From contig NC_081409.1 in NCBI RefSeq assembly GCF_030272615.1, positions 21,826,260-21,890,259 of the forward strand: a stretch of 64,000 nt of DNA, in the 5' to 3' direction. Positions 1-12,569 of the stretch are shown here, piece after piece; the stretch's first letter is position 1; the number at the start of each line of letters is the position of its first letter. This DNA is from Cryptomeria japonica. Lineage: Eukaryota; Streptophyta; Pinopsida; Cupressales; Cupressaceae. Position numbers and translations under genes: made by a program. The notes beneath the pieces were generated by a model. That model had not been told where the DNA came from. It did not search any database and saw only the letters and a program-made list of their open reading frames with translations.

Positions 1-2350
1 TTGGGCTCCTGTAGTGTTGTATTTTCTCAACTCCAACATGGTATCAAAGCTTTAGATCTACAGCTATCTATTCTTGTTTTGAGAATTTTTGCATTGGAAG
101 CAGATTTGGGGTTTTAGAAAGTTTTTTTATGTACTTAGGGATTGGCCTTTTTTCTGCGCACTTTGGGCCTAAACGGACCTCACCATCGTACTCAGAAGGC
201 CCGAAAATCCCTATGGTCATATAAAATTTGACCTATTTTGGTTCCTGAGCCTTTGGGATTATTTTTTCTCTAGATCCAGGACGTACGGCCCTGACACGCA
301 GTTCGAGAAAAAAAATTAAAAAAAACTTTTTTACGGCATGCAGGCCGATTTTTTTTTGAAAAAAAAATCAAACAATTTTTGGAGGGGGCGTAGGATTTCG
401 TACCCTGTCGCTAGTCTGACAGTCTGGCCCTGACCGAACCTGTCAAACTGGGCTCGTCGCTGTTGGTCTTCGGCCCCCTACCGTCTCCCGACCTCTGTCA
501 ACCCCAGCCTCCGACCCCCTGTCGCAGCGGCCCCCAACGGCCCTACCTTCCTGGCACCACCACCGCTGCTGCGCTCCACTCCCTCACTTCTTTTGTCATC
601 CTCCTGCCACCTCGGTCACCGCTCGACCACCTCATCCCCCCGCTGCCAGCAACGCCTGCTGGCCCCGCCGCTGCCCACCTCACCGCCCGCAGTGCCTGCT
701 AGCCCCGCTGCTCGATCGCCACTATCACCGGAACACCCACTGCTTGGCCATCGAAGCTCCTCCTGGCCACCGAAGCGCCACCCACTGGCCACCTCCGCCC
801 GCTCCAGCCACTAGACTACCCCTTCCTCTTATTTTGAAGGGGGGTTTGGTGTTTTGGTCATATCTTGGGCATACGAAGTCATTTTTTCAAAAACAAATAG
901 GTGTCAGAAAGATGGTTCTGAGACGGACCTCGTCATGTTGGTAATTTTTTCCAATTTTTCTATTTGATTATGTTTTTTTCCAATCAAAGTGAGGTCTCTT
1001 TTTTGCACTCCAGGGGACGTAGAATGAGCATCCGAACTCCGTTTTTCAAAAAAAAAATATTTTTGGAAAGCGTGTGTTGTGTACTTTTTAGCCATATGAG
1101 TTTTATTTCCAGATTCTATGCCATGCATATTTTATTCAATTTTTTACTTTTCAGCACACTAGTGGATATCTTGGTTGTTTCAGGTCTTGGGATCTCTTCT
1201 CTGGGTAGGATGTCTCTATTTTGGTTCTCCTTTCTATTTCTAGTCTTATTATCATTTTAGCATTGTATTTATGCAAATGCACTAAGATGAAGTGCCATCA
1301 TGCATTGTTTACTTGGGATCTTGCACATCTTGTGCCTTGTTGTACATGCACTACTTATAAAATGCCATGAGGGGGTTGATGTTTGTCTGTTGTTTGCCAT
1401 CTACCTTTGTCCAGTGAGTGTTCCTTCCATGACATTCACCTCATGATGTGTGTCAAGTGAGTGTTCCTTCCATGACACCATGTACTTTTCTCAGCACCTT
1501 TGATGTTCCTGGTTCTTCGTCATGCAGTTCTTCTTGGCTGTTCTTTTTAGCGTTCCTATCCCTCTCCCTCTTCAACATTATGGGGAGGTTTGTCCTATTG
1601 GTTCTAATGCTTCCATGGTTTGATTGATCATCTCTTCAGGCTTTGGTGTTTTCATGCCATCTGTATCTTTGATTTCAGTTGTTTGCCTTGTTTGCCTTCT
1701 GATTCGAGTAGTGTCATTTGAGGACACTCATACAGATTACAGTCTTCTCTACTTGGTCATGTTCTATTTTAGTGGAGGTTCTTCAGATCAGTAGTTATTC
1801 TTCGACAATGTTTGCAGGTTCTTCATGCTTCAGTTGTGTTCTTTTCCATCTCTTTTTGGAGTAGAGTTTATTCCCACGTGGTTTTCTCTATTTTTCCAGT
1901 TCATAGAGATTTCGTTGTATTTGGGTACCTGATCAAACCTTGTTGTCGGGACCCATCTTTCTTGCTTTTAGTAGATGCTCTAGGTTTTAGCTTCTCCCTA
2001 AGTCTAGCTTAAGGGGGGGTGTTAGAGTATTCGGGTATTTACTTGATTAATTAAACAATATTTGTTTAATTATTTAAGTTCCCTTTATCTCTTTTACACT
2101 TAAGCTAACTTTAGGTGCATAATAATTAATTCTTTTATTAATTATTAAAGGTTAAGTTCTTTCTTTTCATTGTAAGAAGAAGGATTATTACATTACACAT
2201 TTTGTGAATATTGAGCTCTCTCTTTTTGAGCATATTTTCAGTCTATTTCTTTCTTCTATGATTTGCTTCCTTGCTTCTCCTTGTAACAGGTTTTTCAGCT
2301 TGCAGAGATCATTTGGGCTCCTGTGGTGTCGTATTTTCTCAACTCCAACA
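1..2350 (+). mobile_element. Non-autonomous LTR retrotransposon, left LTR cut by the window edge
   Basis: Bases 1-38 are the end of the 5' LTR (finishing CTCCAACA). The primer-binding site TGGTATCAAAGC at 39-50 matches the initiator-Met tRNA 3' end. The internal region is about 2 kb with no recognisable gag or pol; its GC-rich part (420-830) gives only Pro/Ser-rich translations. A polypurine tract (AAGGGGGGG, 2011-2019) precedes the 3' LTR at 2020-2350, which starts TGTTAGAG and ends CTCCAACA. The same LTR family occurs at 7828-8975 on the minus strand. It is a fossil of the LARD/TRIM kind, probably Copia-related by its primer site. Confidence 0.85.
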
Positions 2351-3400
2351 ATAGATACAATGACAAAGAGAGCCCAAAAACCACAAGCACAAGACCTTTA
2401 ATGCCTAGGGATAAGAGAGACATTAAAATTGATCTCTACCAATTCCTCATCTGAACTGCTGCTACTTGAAGAATCAACATCATCGTCATCCCCCAACCCC
2501 ATCAATATTTTGTAATTCCTTACCCAAGGAACTCGAGCATCCATCGCATCGTCAACTAGAGCCTACAAAGTGTTGTCCTCTGTAAAACTCATTAGTCTTT
2601 TCAAGAAGTCTAGGCTCATCTAAATGACCAATTTTCTAATTTCTCACAAAGCTTGATTTCAAATGTATAAAATGGGAAGTTGAGGCACCGCTATCCCATT
2701 TTGCCTAACTATTCCATAATTGGAAGCATGAGGAATGGTTAGGTTTTGATCAATCTCTCGAACTTGACATTATCCAAATCCTTGAGAAAGCATCACTTGA
2801 AAAACCGAATACGGAATACCTGAGCCACAATATTAGGCTCCTCAACGTTTAGCACTGTGACAAAAAAAAGTTGGAATGTTTAGGTTAACCCTATACCCGT
2901 AGTTTGCGAACAAGAATTCCACCCCCATAATTTTCTAGATAGTATGAATAAAGAGGTCACGTGAGAAGTTGGTGATTTCACACAACCTCTTATCTGTAAT
3001 AGGGCCTAAAAAGGCCATCTGCCTTCTGCTAGCCACCAAGTGAATGTTGGAGTCCATCCCTAACCCGCCGCTAACAATTGAATGCAAAAAATCAGAATGA
3101 GGCCGAAGACCAACCCACTACCTATTTAATGACATAATCAATAATATTCACGAGCAAGTTTCTATAATGAAAATAAATGCTAAACATTGTGACCATCATA
3201 TCAAATCTGCAACAATCTCACCCTGCAGCCTCATACGTGCGATTGTGCCAAACCATCCGATTGAGAATTGGTGATGGCAGCGTACTACTGCTGACGCATG
3301 GAAGAATGGAGTAGCCGGATGAATAGGCTTTTTAAAAAAAAAAATCAATAAATGATGACCCATCTCGTCACTCTAACTACCTCAACAAAGATGCCACTTA
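2351..3400 (-). pseudogene. Decayed coding remnant, family unknown
   Basis: On the minus strand, stretches of plausible protein alternate with breaks. One block near 3000-3150 reads IHLVASRRQMAFLGPITDKR followed by a Phe-rich segment. The lower end, near 2400-2540, gives a C-terminus with VRNYKILMGL, an Asp run and a Ser run, closing NVSLIPRH before a stop. I do not recognise the family. The acidic Ser/Asp tail and the location suggest an old retroelement or plant-specific repetitive gene, but a host pseudogene cannot be excluded. Confidence 0.35.
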
Positions 3401-3639
3401 TGCGACTAGTGGAAATCCACACAAGCCACCATGTTGGCCAACAGGCCCCAGCTTCCACTTATACTTAGAAAGAGACTAACTACCCTGCTATGTCAACTTA
3501 TCATTTACTTTCAACTCCCCTAAAATTTTAAAAAATATCAATCCAGTCCCGAAAAAAACTCTAAAATTCAACTTTGGAAGCAGAATATGGCTCACAAAAG
3601 CTAACCTTGATGCTCTAAACAATCCAACCAACTATGCTT

Positions 3640-4700
3640 GAAGTTCCTCTATCAACTCTCCATTTTCCCCTTTGATGGCTAACCCATCCACCATTCCATT
3701 CCCTTCCTTGTAATTGTGATTGAATGTTACTACTTCAAAGAGTTTTAAAATCTTCAATGCTCTTCCAAGAAAAGCATTCAATCTTCAGTTCGGGGTCGAC
3801 TCCCTTCTTAATGCATTAACCACTATAGCTAAATCCCCTTCTATTTCCAACCTTTGAATACCTAAATCCTTAGATTTCAAGAGACCTATCAGTAATTCTT
3901 GAAATTTTGTAGCATTATTGGTGCCCTGGTCCAATGGTCTTGCCATCCTAGCAATTATCTCTCCATCCCATCGATGAATAATACAACCTGCCCCAGATAT
4001 ACCTGAAATTTCCTCTGGCTAAACCATCAAAGTTTAATTTATGCCAACCCTCCTGGGGGCATCCAAATGTAGTCCAATCTTTCTTTATTTCTCTCCTTCC
4101 CCCCTTTGTTGAAGAAGTGAGGGACTTTGAGTCTTTCTGAATGACCTTTGATAATGTCATCCTAATGAGAGAAATTGGAATTCTTATGAGAGAGTGTTTC
4201 ATTCCTACTGTTAACTACTTCCAATATTGCAGATTTTATCTTGTTTAGAATGCAATCTTCATGCATTTTAACCCCTTTGAATATCTTTCTATTCCTTTCC
4301 TTCCATAATTCCCATACCAAAATTGAAGGGCTGACTATCCACAAACCACTATACGGACCAGTCCTGTTGAGAGTCAGCCAACACTGAAAAAGATTCTATA
4401 TATCCAAAGGCAAGGTTGTTGACCATCCCAATTTTGCACACAACCACTGCTAACACATTAGGGAGAAAGGACAATGAAGGAAGAAATCATTAATTGTTTC
4501 TTCCTCCTGTTCACACAAAACACATTTGGAAGGGCCACTAAATCTAGTCTTTTGAAACCATTCCATTGTGAGAATCCTACCTTTTAACATTGCCCAGGCA
4601 AATATACCTGCTTTCAGCAACCACCATTTACTCCATCATAACTAAAGAGGCAGGTCTGACTAAACCCAATTCTTCTTCCTAATGATATCCCTATAGCCAT
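3640..4700 (-). pseudogene. LINE ORF2 C-terminus: zinc-finger RVT and RNase H
   Basis: SPSILVWELWKERNRKIF (4162-4344) is the linker typical of plant L1 after the zf-RVT domain. It is followed by GWHKLNFDGLARGN and, on the same strand down to about 3640, NNATKFQELLIGLLKSKDLG and an IEGDLAIVVNAL block, which match an RNase H fold with its D-E-D pattern partly kept. An RNase H at the end of ORF2 is a plant-specific L1 trait. Confidence 0.75.
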
Positions 4701-4821
4701 CTTTAGCATTATAAGATCCTGATTTAGCCCCAACCCACATCAATCTATCCCTTGTATCCCTAAAAGCCAAGGACCTACCTTGAAGGATGTCATTGAGTTT
4801 CTTGATGTCTTCCCTTGGAAG

Positions 4822-7809
4822 CTAAAGGTCCTGAAAGGATTTCCAACCCCACCCTAATGCTTTACCTTGAGAATTGAAATTCACATAATCCTTCACATGT
4901 ATACCCCATCTCCTTTTCATTACTTCTCTTATTCGATTTGTGACCATAAAGGCATTGATTGGGGCATAACCACCCCAATAATAACTCCAAAATAGAGCCT
5001 TTGAACCATCTGCCACATCCCAAGATAGTTTATCCATAATTACTCCTCTACACATTAAGATGAAATTCCAAACCCTTGACCCTCTAGGGGGGTCAACCAT
5101 CCTAAAAATTGCCTTAGGCTCATCTCCAAGTAAATATTTCTTTTGCAGTATTATGAACCATTTAAGCCATGGTTGCTCATAAATTTTGTAAACCAACTTC
5201 ACCCTTAATGCCCTATTTTGTCAAATTTGATTCCTCAAACCAACCCCACCATTCTCCTTGGGTTTGCAGATTGAATCCCATGCTATTAATGTCATTTTTT
5301 AAAGCAATCCTTTGCCAAAATAAGGATCTCATTTTTTTGATTAAATCCTATTGGTCCTCATTGGTAGAGCTAAGCATGACATGATATATATTAGTAATGT
5401 TGATAATACTACTTTGAACATTACAACCCTATCTGCCAATGTCAGCCATCTGCCTTTCCATGCTGACATTTTCTTATCCAACTTTTCCTCTAGAGGGTCC
5501 CAAATCTTTGAGGTTTGAGTTCCTTTTACCAAGGGGAGACCTAAATATTTGCAAGGGAGGGAGCCTCTTCTAAATCTAAAAATTCTCAAAATCTCAATTT
5601 CCATCTAAGGCTAAAGAAAGAAAGAAAAGACTTCTGACTTTTCCACACTAATATGTTGTCTTGATACCTTGGTATACTTCCCCAAAAGTTGATTAAAGTT
5701 TGTGGCCTCCTGCAAAGATCCATCTCCTAGAAGCATCATGACATTTGTGAATTGTTGATGGGACATAACAAAAATGATATTGGTTATGCTAATGCCTTTA
5801 ATGATTCCATTTGTTTGAACTTTTTTAATGCTTCTGTCCAGAGCTTCCACCACAATGATGAACAAATATGAAGATAATATTTGATCTACTTGTCTTAATC
5901 CCCTAGAGGCCTCAAAGAATCCCTCTGGTGCACCATTTATAATGATTGAATATCTTGGGGTAGATATGCAGTAAAATATCAAATCAAAACATCATTTGTT
6001 GAATCCAAAGGCTTCTAAGCATTTGCATAATAATCTCTAGTCCACTTTCTTTTTTAATATCTAGTTTTATCATCATACTCAGTTGTCTCTTACTTTGGAT
6101 AGAATGAATGGCCTCTTGGGCAATAATAACTCCATCTAGAATAGACCTCCCCGACACAAAGCTAGATTGTTCTTCAGCTATGATCTGTGTCAATATAATT
6201 TTTAACCTATTCGCCAAGGCTTTCACTAAAACCTAATATAGTGTGTTGCATAAGGATATTGATTTGTAGTCATCTAACCCTTTCGTGATCTCTTTCTTAG
6301 GTATCGATACAATAAATGTGTTATTAATTTCCTTCAAGAACCTCCCCCCATTTCTTGCCACTTCTAGGGCTTCCACCATTTCCTGCCCTAATGTATGCCA
6401 ACATTTTTGGTAGAAACTAGCTGGGAATCCATCCAGACTAGGGGCTTTGTTTGAATGTAATCAGAATAGGGCGGAATAAATCTTTGATTCTGCAAACTTC
6501 TCTGTAAGCTTACAGTTCTGAGCCCCTCGGTTCTAATTAGGAAGCCAACAAATCTATTTGATCAGACAAATTGGATCCCTCCCAATTACCAAATATTTCC
6601 TTGAAATAGGAAACCCCTTCTTTAGCAATCTCCTTTGTCTTATCTAATACCAAACCATCCTCTTTTCTGATACCAAGGATTCGATTTGTTCTCCTCCTCA
6701 CTTTGGTGCTAGTGTGGAATTTTTGTCTCCTTCCAACCAAGTCTCTTTGGATTTTCGCCTCCAAAAAATCACTTCTTTGGCCAAAATATCTTCATATTCA
6801 AACATTAACATCTTTTATCTCTCATATCGGTTTGTACCCATCTGATCCTTAATTACTTATTCACTAACTGCAATCATTTCCTCCTCGATCTGTTTTTTCT
6901 TTGTGAAAATATTCTTAAAGTGTTCTTTGTTCCACTTCAATAGTTTTTGTTTCAAGGTCTTTATTTTGGATACAAAGCAAAAGAGTTTGGACCCTTCAAA
7001 GCTCTCCTCCTCCCACCATCTTTCAATAAGTTCAAAACACCTACTGTCCTTCATCCACATATTCTCAAATTTGAGAAGGGGCTATTGGAGGGCTTCTATT
7101 CCTCAATAATGGATAATAAAACCGGGAAATGATTTGAATTTGCTTGAGCTACTATTGAAGAATTCATTTCCACCTGAAAGGATAAAAGATCACCTCTAAA
7201 AAAGAACCTATCCAACCTCTCTGCAATATAGCTAAAACCCTTCCATTTGTTATTCAAAGTATAAATGCCATTATCTGACCTAACTTCAATAAGGTTGTTC
7301 CTATTGACCCAATCTCTAAAGTCAATTTTAGGTTGCAATTCCCTATGCACTACACCTCATTTCTCTAAAAGATACAAGATAACATTAAAGTCCCCTCCTA
7401 TGAGTGTATGTGGAAAGGCATTGTTGTTGACATAATCATTGATGTCATTCCATAGTTCCCTTTTTTTATCAGTTGGAGAGGGACCATAAACCTTTATCAA
7501 TATAAATCTAACACTACTACTAATGCTCTTACCAAAACCTGACATCCATTTGCTCCTTTTTATCAAAATTTCAAAATCTACTCTCCTAGGGTTCTAGAGA
7601 ATAGCTAAACCTCTAGAATCTCCCACTACTTGAACTGCTTACACTTCCCAAATCCCTAAACTCTTCTTAAATCCATTTAACTCCTCTTTTTATAGTTTTG
7701 TTTCTTATGATAAAATAACCTTACCTTGGATCCTTTTAACTCTATGCTTTACTAAGCACCTCTTAATAGGGGCATTGAGGTACTTAACATTCCAAGTTAG
7801 TAGCTTCAT
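4822..7809 (-). pseudogene. LINE ORF2: endonuclease and reverse transcriptase part, broken
   Basis: The apurinic-type endonuclease (about 6860-7809) shows MKLLTWN, GGDFNVI and a C-terminal S-N-H where S-D-H is usual. The reverse transcriptase shows ANRLKIILTQIIAEEQSSFV and GRSILDGVIIAQEA (5984-6226), GLRQVDQILSSYLFIIVVEA (5611-5982), KYLGLPLVKG (5341-5604) and a thumb/connection segment (4822-5202). The FADD active-site motif has become F-T-N-V near 5745. The segments fall into different frames, so no intact polyprotein can be made. Confidence 0.85.
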
Positions 7810-7827
7810 GAATCCTCGAGAAGGTTC

Positions 7828-8975
7828 TGTGAGAGTTGAGAAACACAACACCACAGTAGCCCAAAAATGATCTTTGCAAGCTGAATAACTTGTTACAAGG
7901 AGAAGCAAGGAAGCAAATAACAGATAAAACAAATACACATAAAATATGCTCAAAAAGATGAGAGCTCAATATTCACAAAAATGTGTAATGTGATAATCCT
8001 TACAATACAATGAAAAGAATCCAACCTCTAATAGGTCAAGAAACCCTAAAAAGGAAAACTTAGGCTTGCACATAATAATTAATAAAAAAATTAATTATTA
8101 TGCACCTAAAGTTAGCTTAAGTGTAAAAGAGATAAAGGGAACTTGAATAATTAAACAAATATTGTTTAATTAATCAAGTAAATACCCGAATAATCGAACA
8201 CCCCTCCTTGAGCTAGACTTAGGGAGAAGCTAAAACCTAGACCAACTATTGAAAGCAGGAAAGATGGGTCCCGACAACAAGGCCTGATTAGGTACCCAAA
8301 TACAACCAAATCTCTATGAACCGGAGAAATAGAGAAAACCACGTGGGAACAAAACTCTACTCCAAATAGAGATGGAAAAGGCAAAAATAAGGACTGAAAA
8401 AGCCTCAAAACAAGAATGTTCCAAAAAGATAGGAACAAGAGAAGATCAGAAGAATCACTGAAGCATGAAGAACCTGCAAACATTGTCGAAGAATAACTGT
8501 TGATCTGAAGAACCTCCACTGAAATAGAACATGACTAGGTAGAGAAGACTGTAATCTGTATGAGTTCCTTCCATGACACTATGTACTTTTGCTCTAATAC
8601 CATGTGAGAGTTGAGAAGCACGACACCACAGGAGCCCAAAAATGATCTCTACAAGCTGAATAACCTGTTACAAGGAGAAGCAAGGAAGCAAATAACAGAT
8701 AAAACAAATACACAAAAAATGTGCTCAAAAAGATGAGAGCTCGATATTCACAAAAATGTGTAATGTGATAATCCTTACAATACAATGAAAAGAATCCAAC
8801 CTCTAATAGGTCAATAATTCCTAAAAAGGAAAACCTAGGCTTGCACATAATAATTAATAAAATAATTAATTAGTATGCACCTAAAGTTAGCTTAAGTGTA
8901 AAAGAGATAAAGGGAACTTAATTAATTAAGAAAAAATTATTTAATTAATCAAGTAAATACCCGAATACTCTAATA
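7828..8975 (-). mobile_element. TRIM-size LTR element inserted at the LINE ORF1/ORF2 junction
   Basis: There are two 373-bp LTRs (8603-8975 as 5' LTR, 7828-8200 as 3' LTR on the minus strand). A primer-binding site TGGTATTAGAGC (minus, 8591-8602) and a purine tract at 8201-8209 flank an internal region of only about 400 bp. Its sequence matches the right end of the element at 1-2350. The 5-bp target duplication GGTTC is intact at 7823-7827 and 8976-8980. It has no coding capacity. The two LTRs differ at several positions, so it is not recent. Confidence 0.93.
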
Positions 8976-9106
8976 GGTTCTCCCTCTTCCTTGCATTTAA
9001 CATTGAAGTTATCTTAGTTTGATCTATGGCAAATCCATCTTTTAGCCTTATTTCAGCTAAAGAATTTATCCCTCTACGTTTCCCTTCTATTTTCCCACAG
9101 TCCAGT

Positions 9107-10788
9107 TGTAGCATCGTAAATTGTACGCACTTGCTAGGGTGGTACAATTTCACACCTAGTTTAGCATCCGCCTTGGTGCATTTTTCATTTTGCATTGCAT
9201 TTCCCCTTTAGCACTTAATTAATTAAAGTAATTAGGTCTAAGGTCCTATTTCATCATCTTCCATATCATAAAGTTGGGCCCTTTACATTAAAGTGTGCCC
9301 CTTTCATTTTATTCCTCTAATACATCATTTAATCAAAAACCCTAATTAGGTCCTATTTTGAACTTGGGGGCTTGATTTCGGGGGTCAAAACATCTCGAAA
9401 TCAGCTGTAACTTTAGGATTCTCTCTAAAATCATCATATTCGATGGCCCTGAAAATTTGGTGAAAAGTTGTCGGGACCATGGCGCCCGGAGAGGACCATG
9501 GCACCCGGAGTGCACACGGTCCGGACATTTTTCCCGAAATTTTAGGAGCGCGATCCAATCATAAAATAAAGCTTAACCCCAAGATATTGGTGGGAGATTC
9601 AATCTCTAGGTCGGCCAAAAGTTGAAATTAAGACCTAGGGTTTCATATATAAGAGCTCTCTTTCTTCATTTGAAAGGATACGAATTTTGGTTTCAAGGAC
9701 CTTCTATGCAGCGAAAGAGCAGATCTTTGAAGACTTCAACAACATTCAACATCCATCCATCAAGCATCTATCAATTTCATTCATCCATTTAGGGCTTTGA
9801 AGGCATTGAAGAACAATAAGGGATCACCGACTGAAGATTGGCTTGTACCCCTCCCTTGGGGTTGGGTATGATTTCATGTTGTTTTCATGTCTTTGCATAA
9901 GCCTCATTATATCATTTATATTCATGCTTTAGATCACTTTGCATCGTGATTTGGAGCATTTGCATTATCATTTGCAAGCAATTAGGGTTTACTTTCTAGG
10001 TTGCTCTAGTTTGCTTACTTGCATTTTAGGATCTTGCACACACACAAGGTTTGCACACACACTACTTTTACAATACAACTTGGCTATTCATGGAGGTGGA
10101 AATCACCAAAGTGGGGGTTTGACTAAGGCAAAACCCTATATAGCCGCCCACCATACCTTTTCAGATATAAGTGCAGGTTTCGGGATTCGGACGACGCCGC
10201 AAGTTGCAGATTCAACGGAAGCGGACTGAGATAGAACAACACACCAAATTGCAGAGAAAAAGACCAGGACAGGGGCGTGGGGTGCCCTGGTCCTGCCAGG
10301 ACAGGGGCGTGGGGCGCCCTGGTCCTGCCAGGACAGGGGCGCTGGGCACCCTGGTCCTTCTGTCAGACAACAGTTTCAGCATTTTTCTGACAGCTTTTCA
10401 GGTTGCAAAACAACAGTTTCAGGTGCAGAATCAGGACAGTGGCGCCCGCGCCCCCGTCCTGAACATTTCCACTCAGATTTTAACCCCAGGTACACATCTG
10501 CATTCTCCTTTTATCCTTGTGTTTACAACTTTTCATCACTTAATCTCAATCTTGCAATCTTGTTACTAGTTCATACTTGCACTATAGGGCTAGTAGTTGA
10601 ACTTGCATAATTTTATCTATCATTTGCAACAAAGGAATAGAAATCCTAATAGGTAGCCCGTGGCTCTCTCTTCCACAGAAAGAAGTAGCCAATTGTGTGG
10701 TACCTCTAGGCTCTTTCGTATTCCACAAGTGTGTGATTGAAAGTGAGATTAGGGCATGTTTGCTTAGTGTCACTTTTTCCCCTACACA
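9107..10788 (+). mobile_element. Solo LTR, probably Gypsy, inserted in LINE ORF1
   Basis: It starts TGTAGCATC and ends CCCCTACACA, is 1682 bp long, and is flanked by the 5-bp target duplication CCAGT (9102-9106 and 10789-10793). A TATATAAG-type box lies near 9646, so the orientation is +. Sequence on both sides is LINE. No internal region remains, so the element has been lost by LTR-LTR recombination. It contains GC-rich direct repeats near 9470-9515 and a palindromic tandem repeat at 10264-10359. Confidence 0.9.
10264..10359. repeat. Three tandem 32-bp GC-rich palindromic units
   Basis: Three units (10264-10295, 10296-10327, 10328-10359) share the core CAGGACAGGGGCG and, after a few bases, CCCTGGTCCT. 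The two halves are near reverse complements, so each unit can fold back on itself. A related palindrome (CAGGACAGTGGCGCCC then CCCCGTCCTG) follows at about 10432-10461. They lie downstream of the LTR's TATA box, that is in the transcribed part. Confidence 0.85.
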
Positions 10789-10793
10789 CCAGT

Positions 10794-12569
10794 TTGTCCT
10801 TTTGAGGGAAACATTGACATAATCCCAAACACTCTTCCTCGCCCTCCTCCTCCTCCCTCAAAAGGGTGGTCTCTCTATCTAGAGGAAAATCTTGTTATAT
10901 TTATTCAATCCCTGCATTTTCTAATACACTTTTCGCCATCTTGAAGTTAACTTCCCTAAGCTCTATTGAATTAAAATTTCCTGATGGGGATAGACCTAAA
11001 AATTCATATATAGCTTCTAACTCTGTGGGATGATTTTCGAATCCTGAATTTCCTAACAGTTTCTCGCTTGTCTTCTCTAGATCTATTGGCTCTCTTTGGA
11101 GTCTCATGATGTCTCTCTAGTCTTGTGACTCTCTTCCGACTCATTATGCTGATCCTCTACAAAGACCATAATCCCTTGATTGTTTGATCCTAATCTTCCA
11201 TTCCCATTGAGGAGAGACATTTGCAGAATGATTTCTTCATTTAGTGCCTCACTATCTTTCTTTAATTTATTGAGTTCCTCTAGGCTCGTCACCCTTATGA
11301 TACTTTGATCATCCTCTAGCAAGGACTTCTCATTATTCTTCAAATCCTGATTCAATTTTTGCCTTGGAGCCTCTAAAGGTTCAACAAAACCATTGACATC
11401 TCTACCTATCTTCTTTGCCCCCTCTAGACTAGCCCCTCGAGCCATCTAACCAAACACAACCTCTTGAACAGACTAAATGATAGACTCATTCTCCTTAACC
11501 CTTGTGATGCCCTAAGATTTATCCACAACCAAATTACCTAGCATTCGTGATTGCCCTCCATCTGAGAAATCAATTCCTTTCCCCTTAACTATTATATCCA
11601 TATTCATTCTTTGAGCTTCTTCTAAGGATATGGGATCATCTCTCCCAAAATTATTAGTAGAACTTTCACTTTTCATGGCTTCCCTCATCAAACATTTACC
11701 AGGGGTTTTATTCATCATCACCTCAATTTTTTGTGTACATTTACCAAACTCGGACAAAATTTCTATCCTCTTGTAAATGCCCATGTCTAAGTCAATTTCA
11801 ACATATAGGTTTTCTATGTCACTCGATTTCCATTTAAAAAATCTTCCTCAATGCCTAAAAAGGCTCCCAGAGCATCATCAATCCTAACTATGGATTCTTC
11901 ATTCCAAAACTCCATTGGGAGTCCAATTAATCTAATCCAAAATTGTTTTTTTATTGAAAACATGTTAGAGGGATCAAAACTAGGGTTCCAGTTTAGTCTA
12001 TATAAGCTAAAGCCTTTTGTAAAAAACCAGAAACCCATAGAGAAGCTTCATTTTCATATTTAAATTCATACATTATATCAAGAAAAAACCTTTTTGCAGA
12101 GGTCGAATATTCAACTTGCCTGGAAAGGATGACCTCCACCAATCTATAATTTCCTCCTGTGAACCGCCCATCCCACACCATTTGACAAACAAATCCCTAT
12201 CCTTTAATTGTTTTGCAGTTGACTTCAATAAGTTTGGAGGCAGGATGACCATTTTGCTACCAATTTTCATGACCGAAAAAATTGATTTAAGCTTGGCTCC
12301 TTTTATGAATTGGGTCTAGTTCAAGCTTCCATCCCCCAAAAGTTTTTGTTTCTATTTCTATGTTCCTTTTTGAAACCTATCTGGATTCTTATTTTTTGAT
12401 TCCTCCCATACCCAGAATGAATATGTGAAGACCCTCCTTCAGCCCTTAAACCCTCAACTGGACTAATTGTTGTCAAACCTCTGGTTAGGGTTTGCTGTAG
12501 TTTGAGATCATGAATCTTGAGGCCATCTAACACCGATCAGAATTTTGTTAGCTCAAGAGGCGACACCAT
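10794..12569 (-). pseudogene. LINE ORF1 (DUF4283-type nucleic-acid-binding protein), broken
   Basis: ORF1 begins M-V-S-P-L-E-L at 12569 and falls into several short frames. The best preserved parts are at 11993-12270 (KWCGMGG then the W/Y-rich core) and 11814-12038 (WIRLIGLPMEFWNEES). In plant L1 elements this region is a DUF4283 domain that replaces the RRM of animal L1 ORF1p. Downstream parts (10901-11784) are charged and low in homology. ORF1 continues to the left of the solo LTR at 9107-10788, in 8981-9106, where CGKIEGKRRGINSLAEIRLK is a clear match to plant LINE linker sequence. Confidence 0.7.

Noticed and set aside
463-814. Pro/Ser-rich open frames in the GC-rich part of the first LTR element
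   Set aside because: Two overlapping frames are both Pro/Ser-rich because of base composition; no gag motif or zinc knuckle is present.
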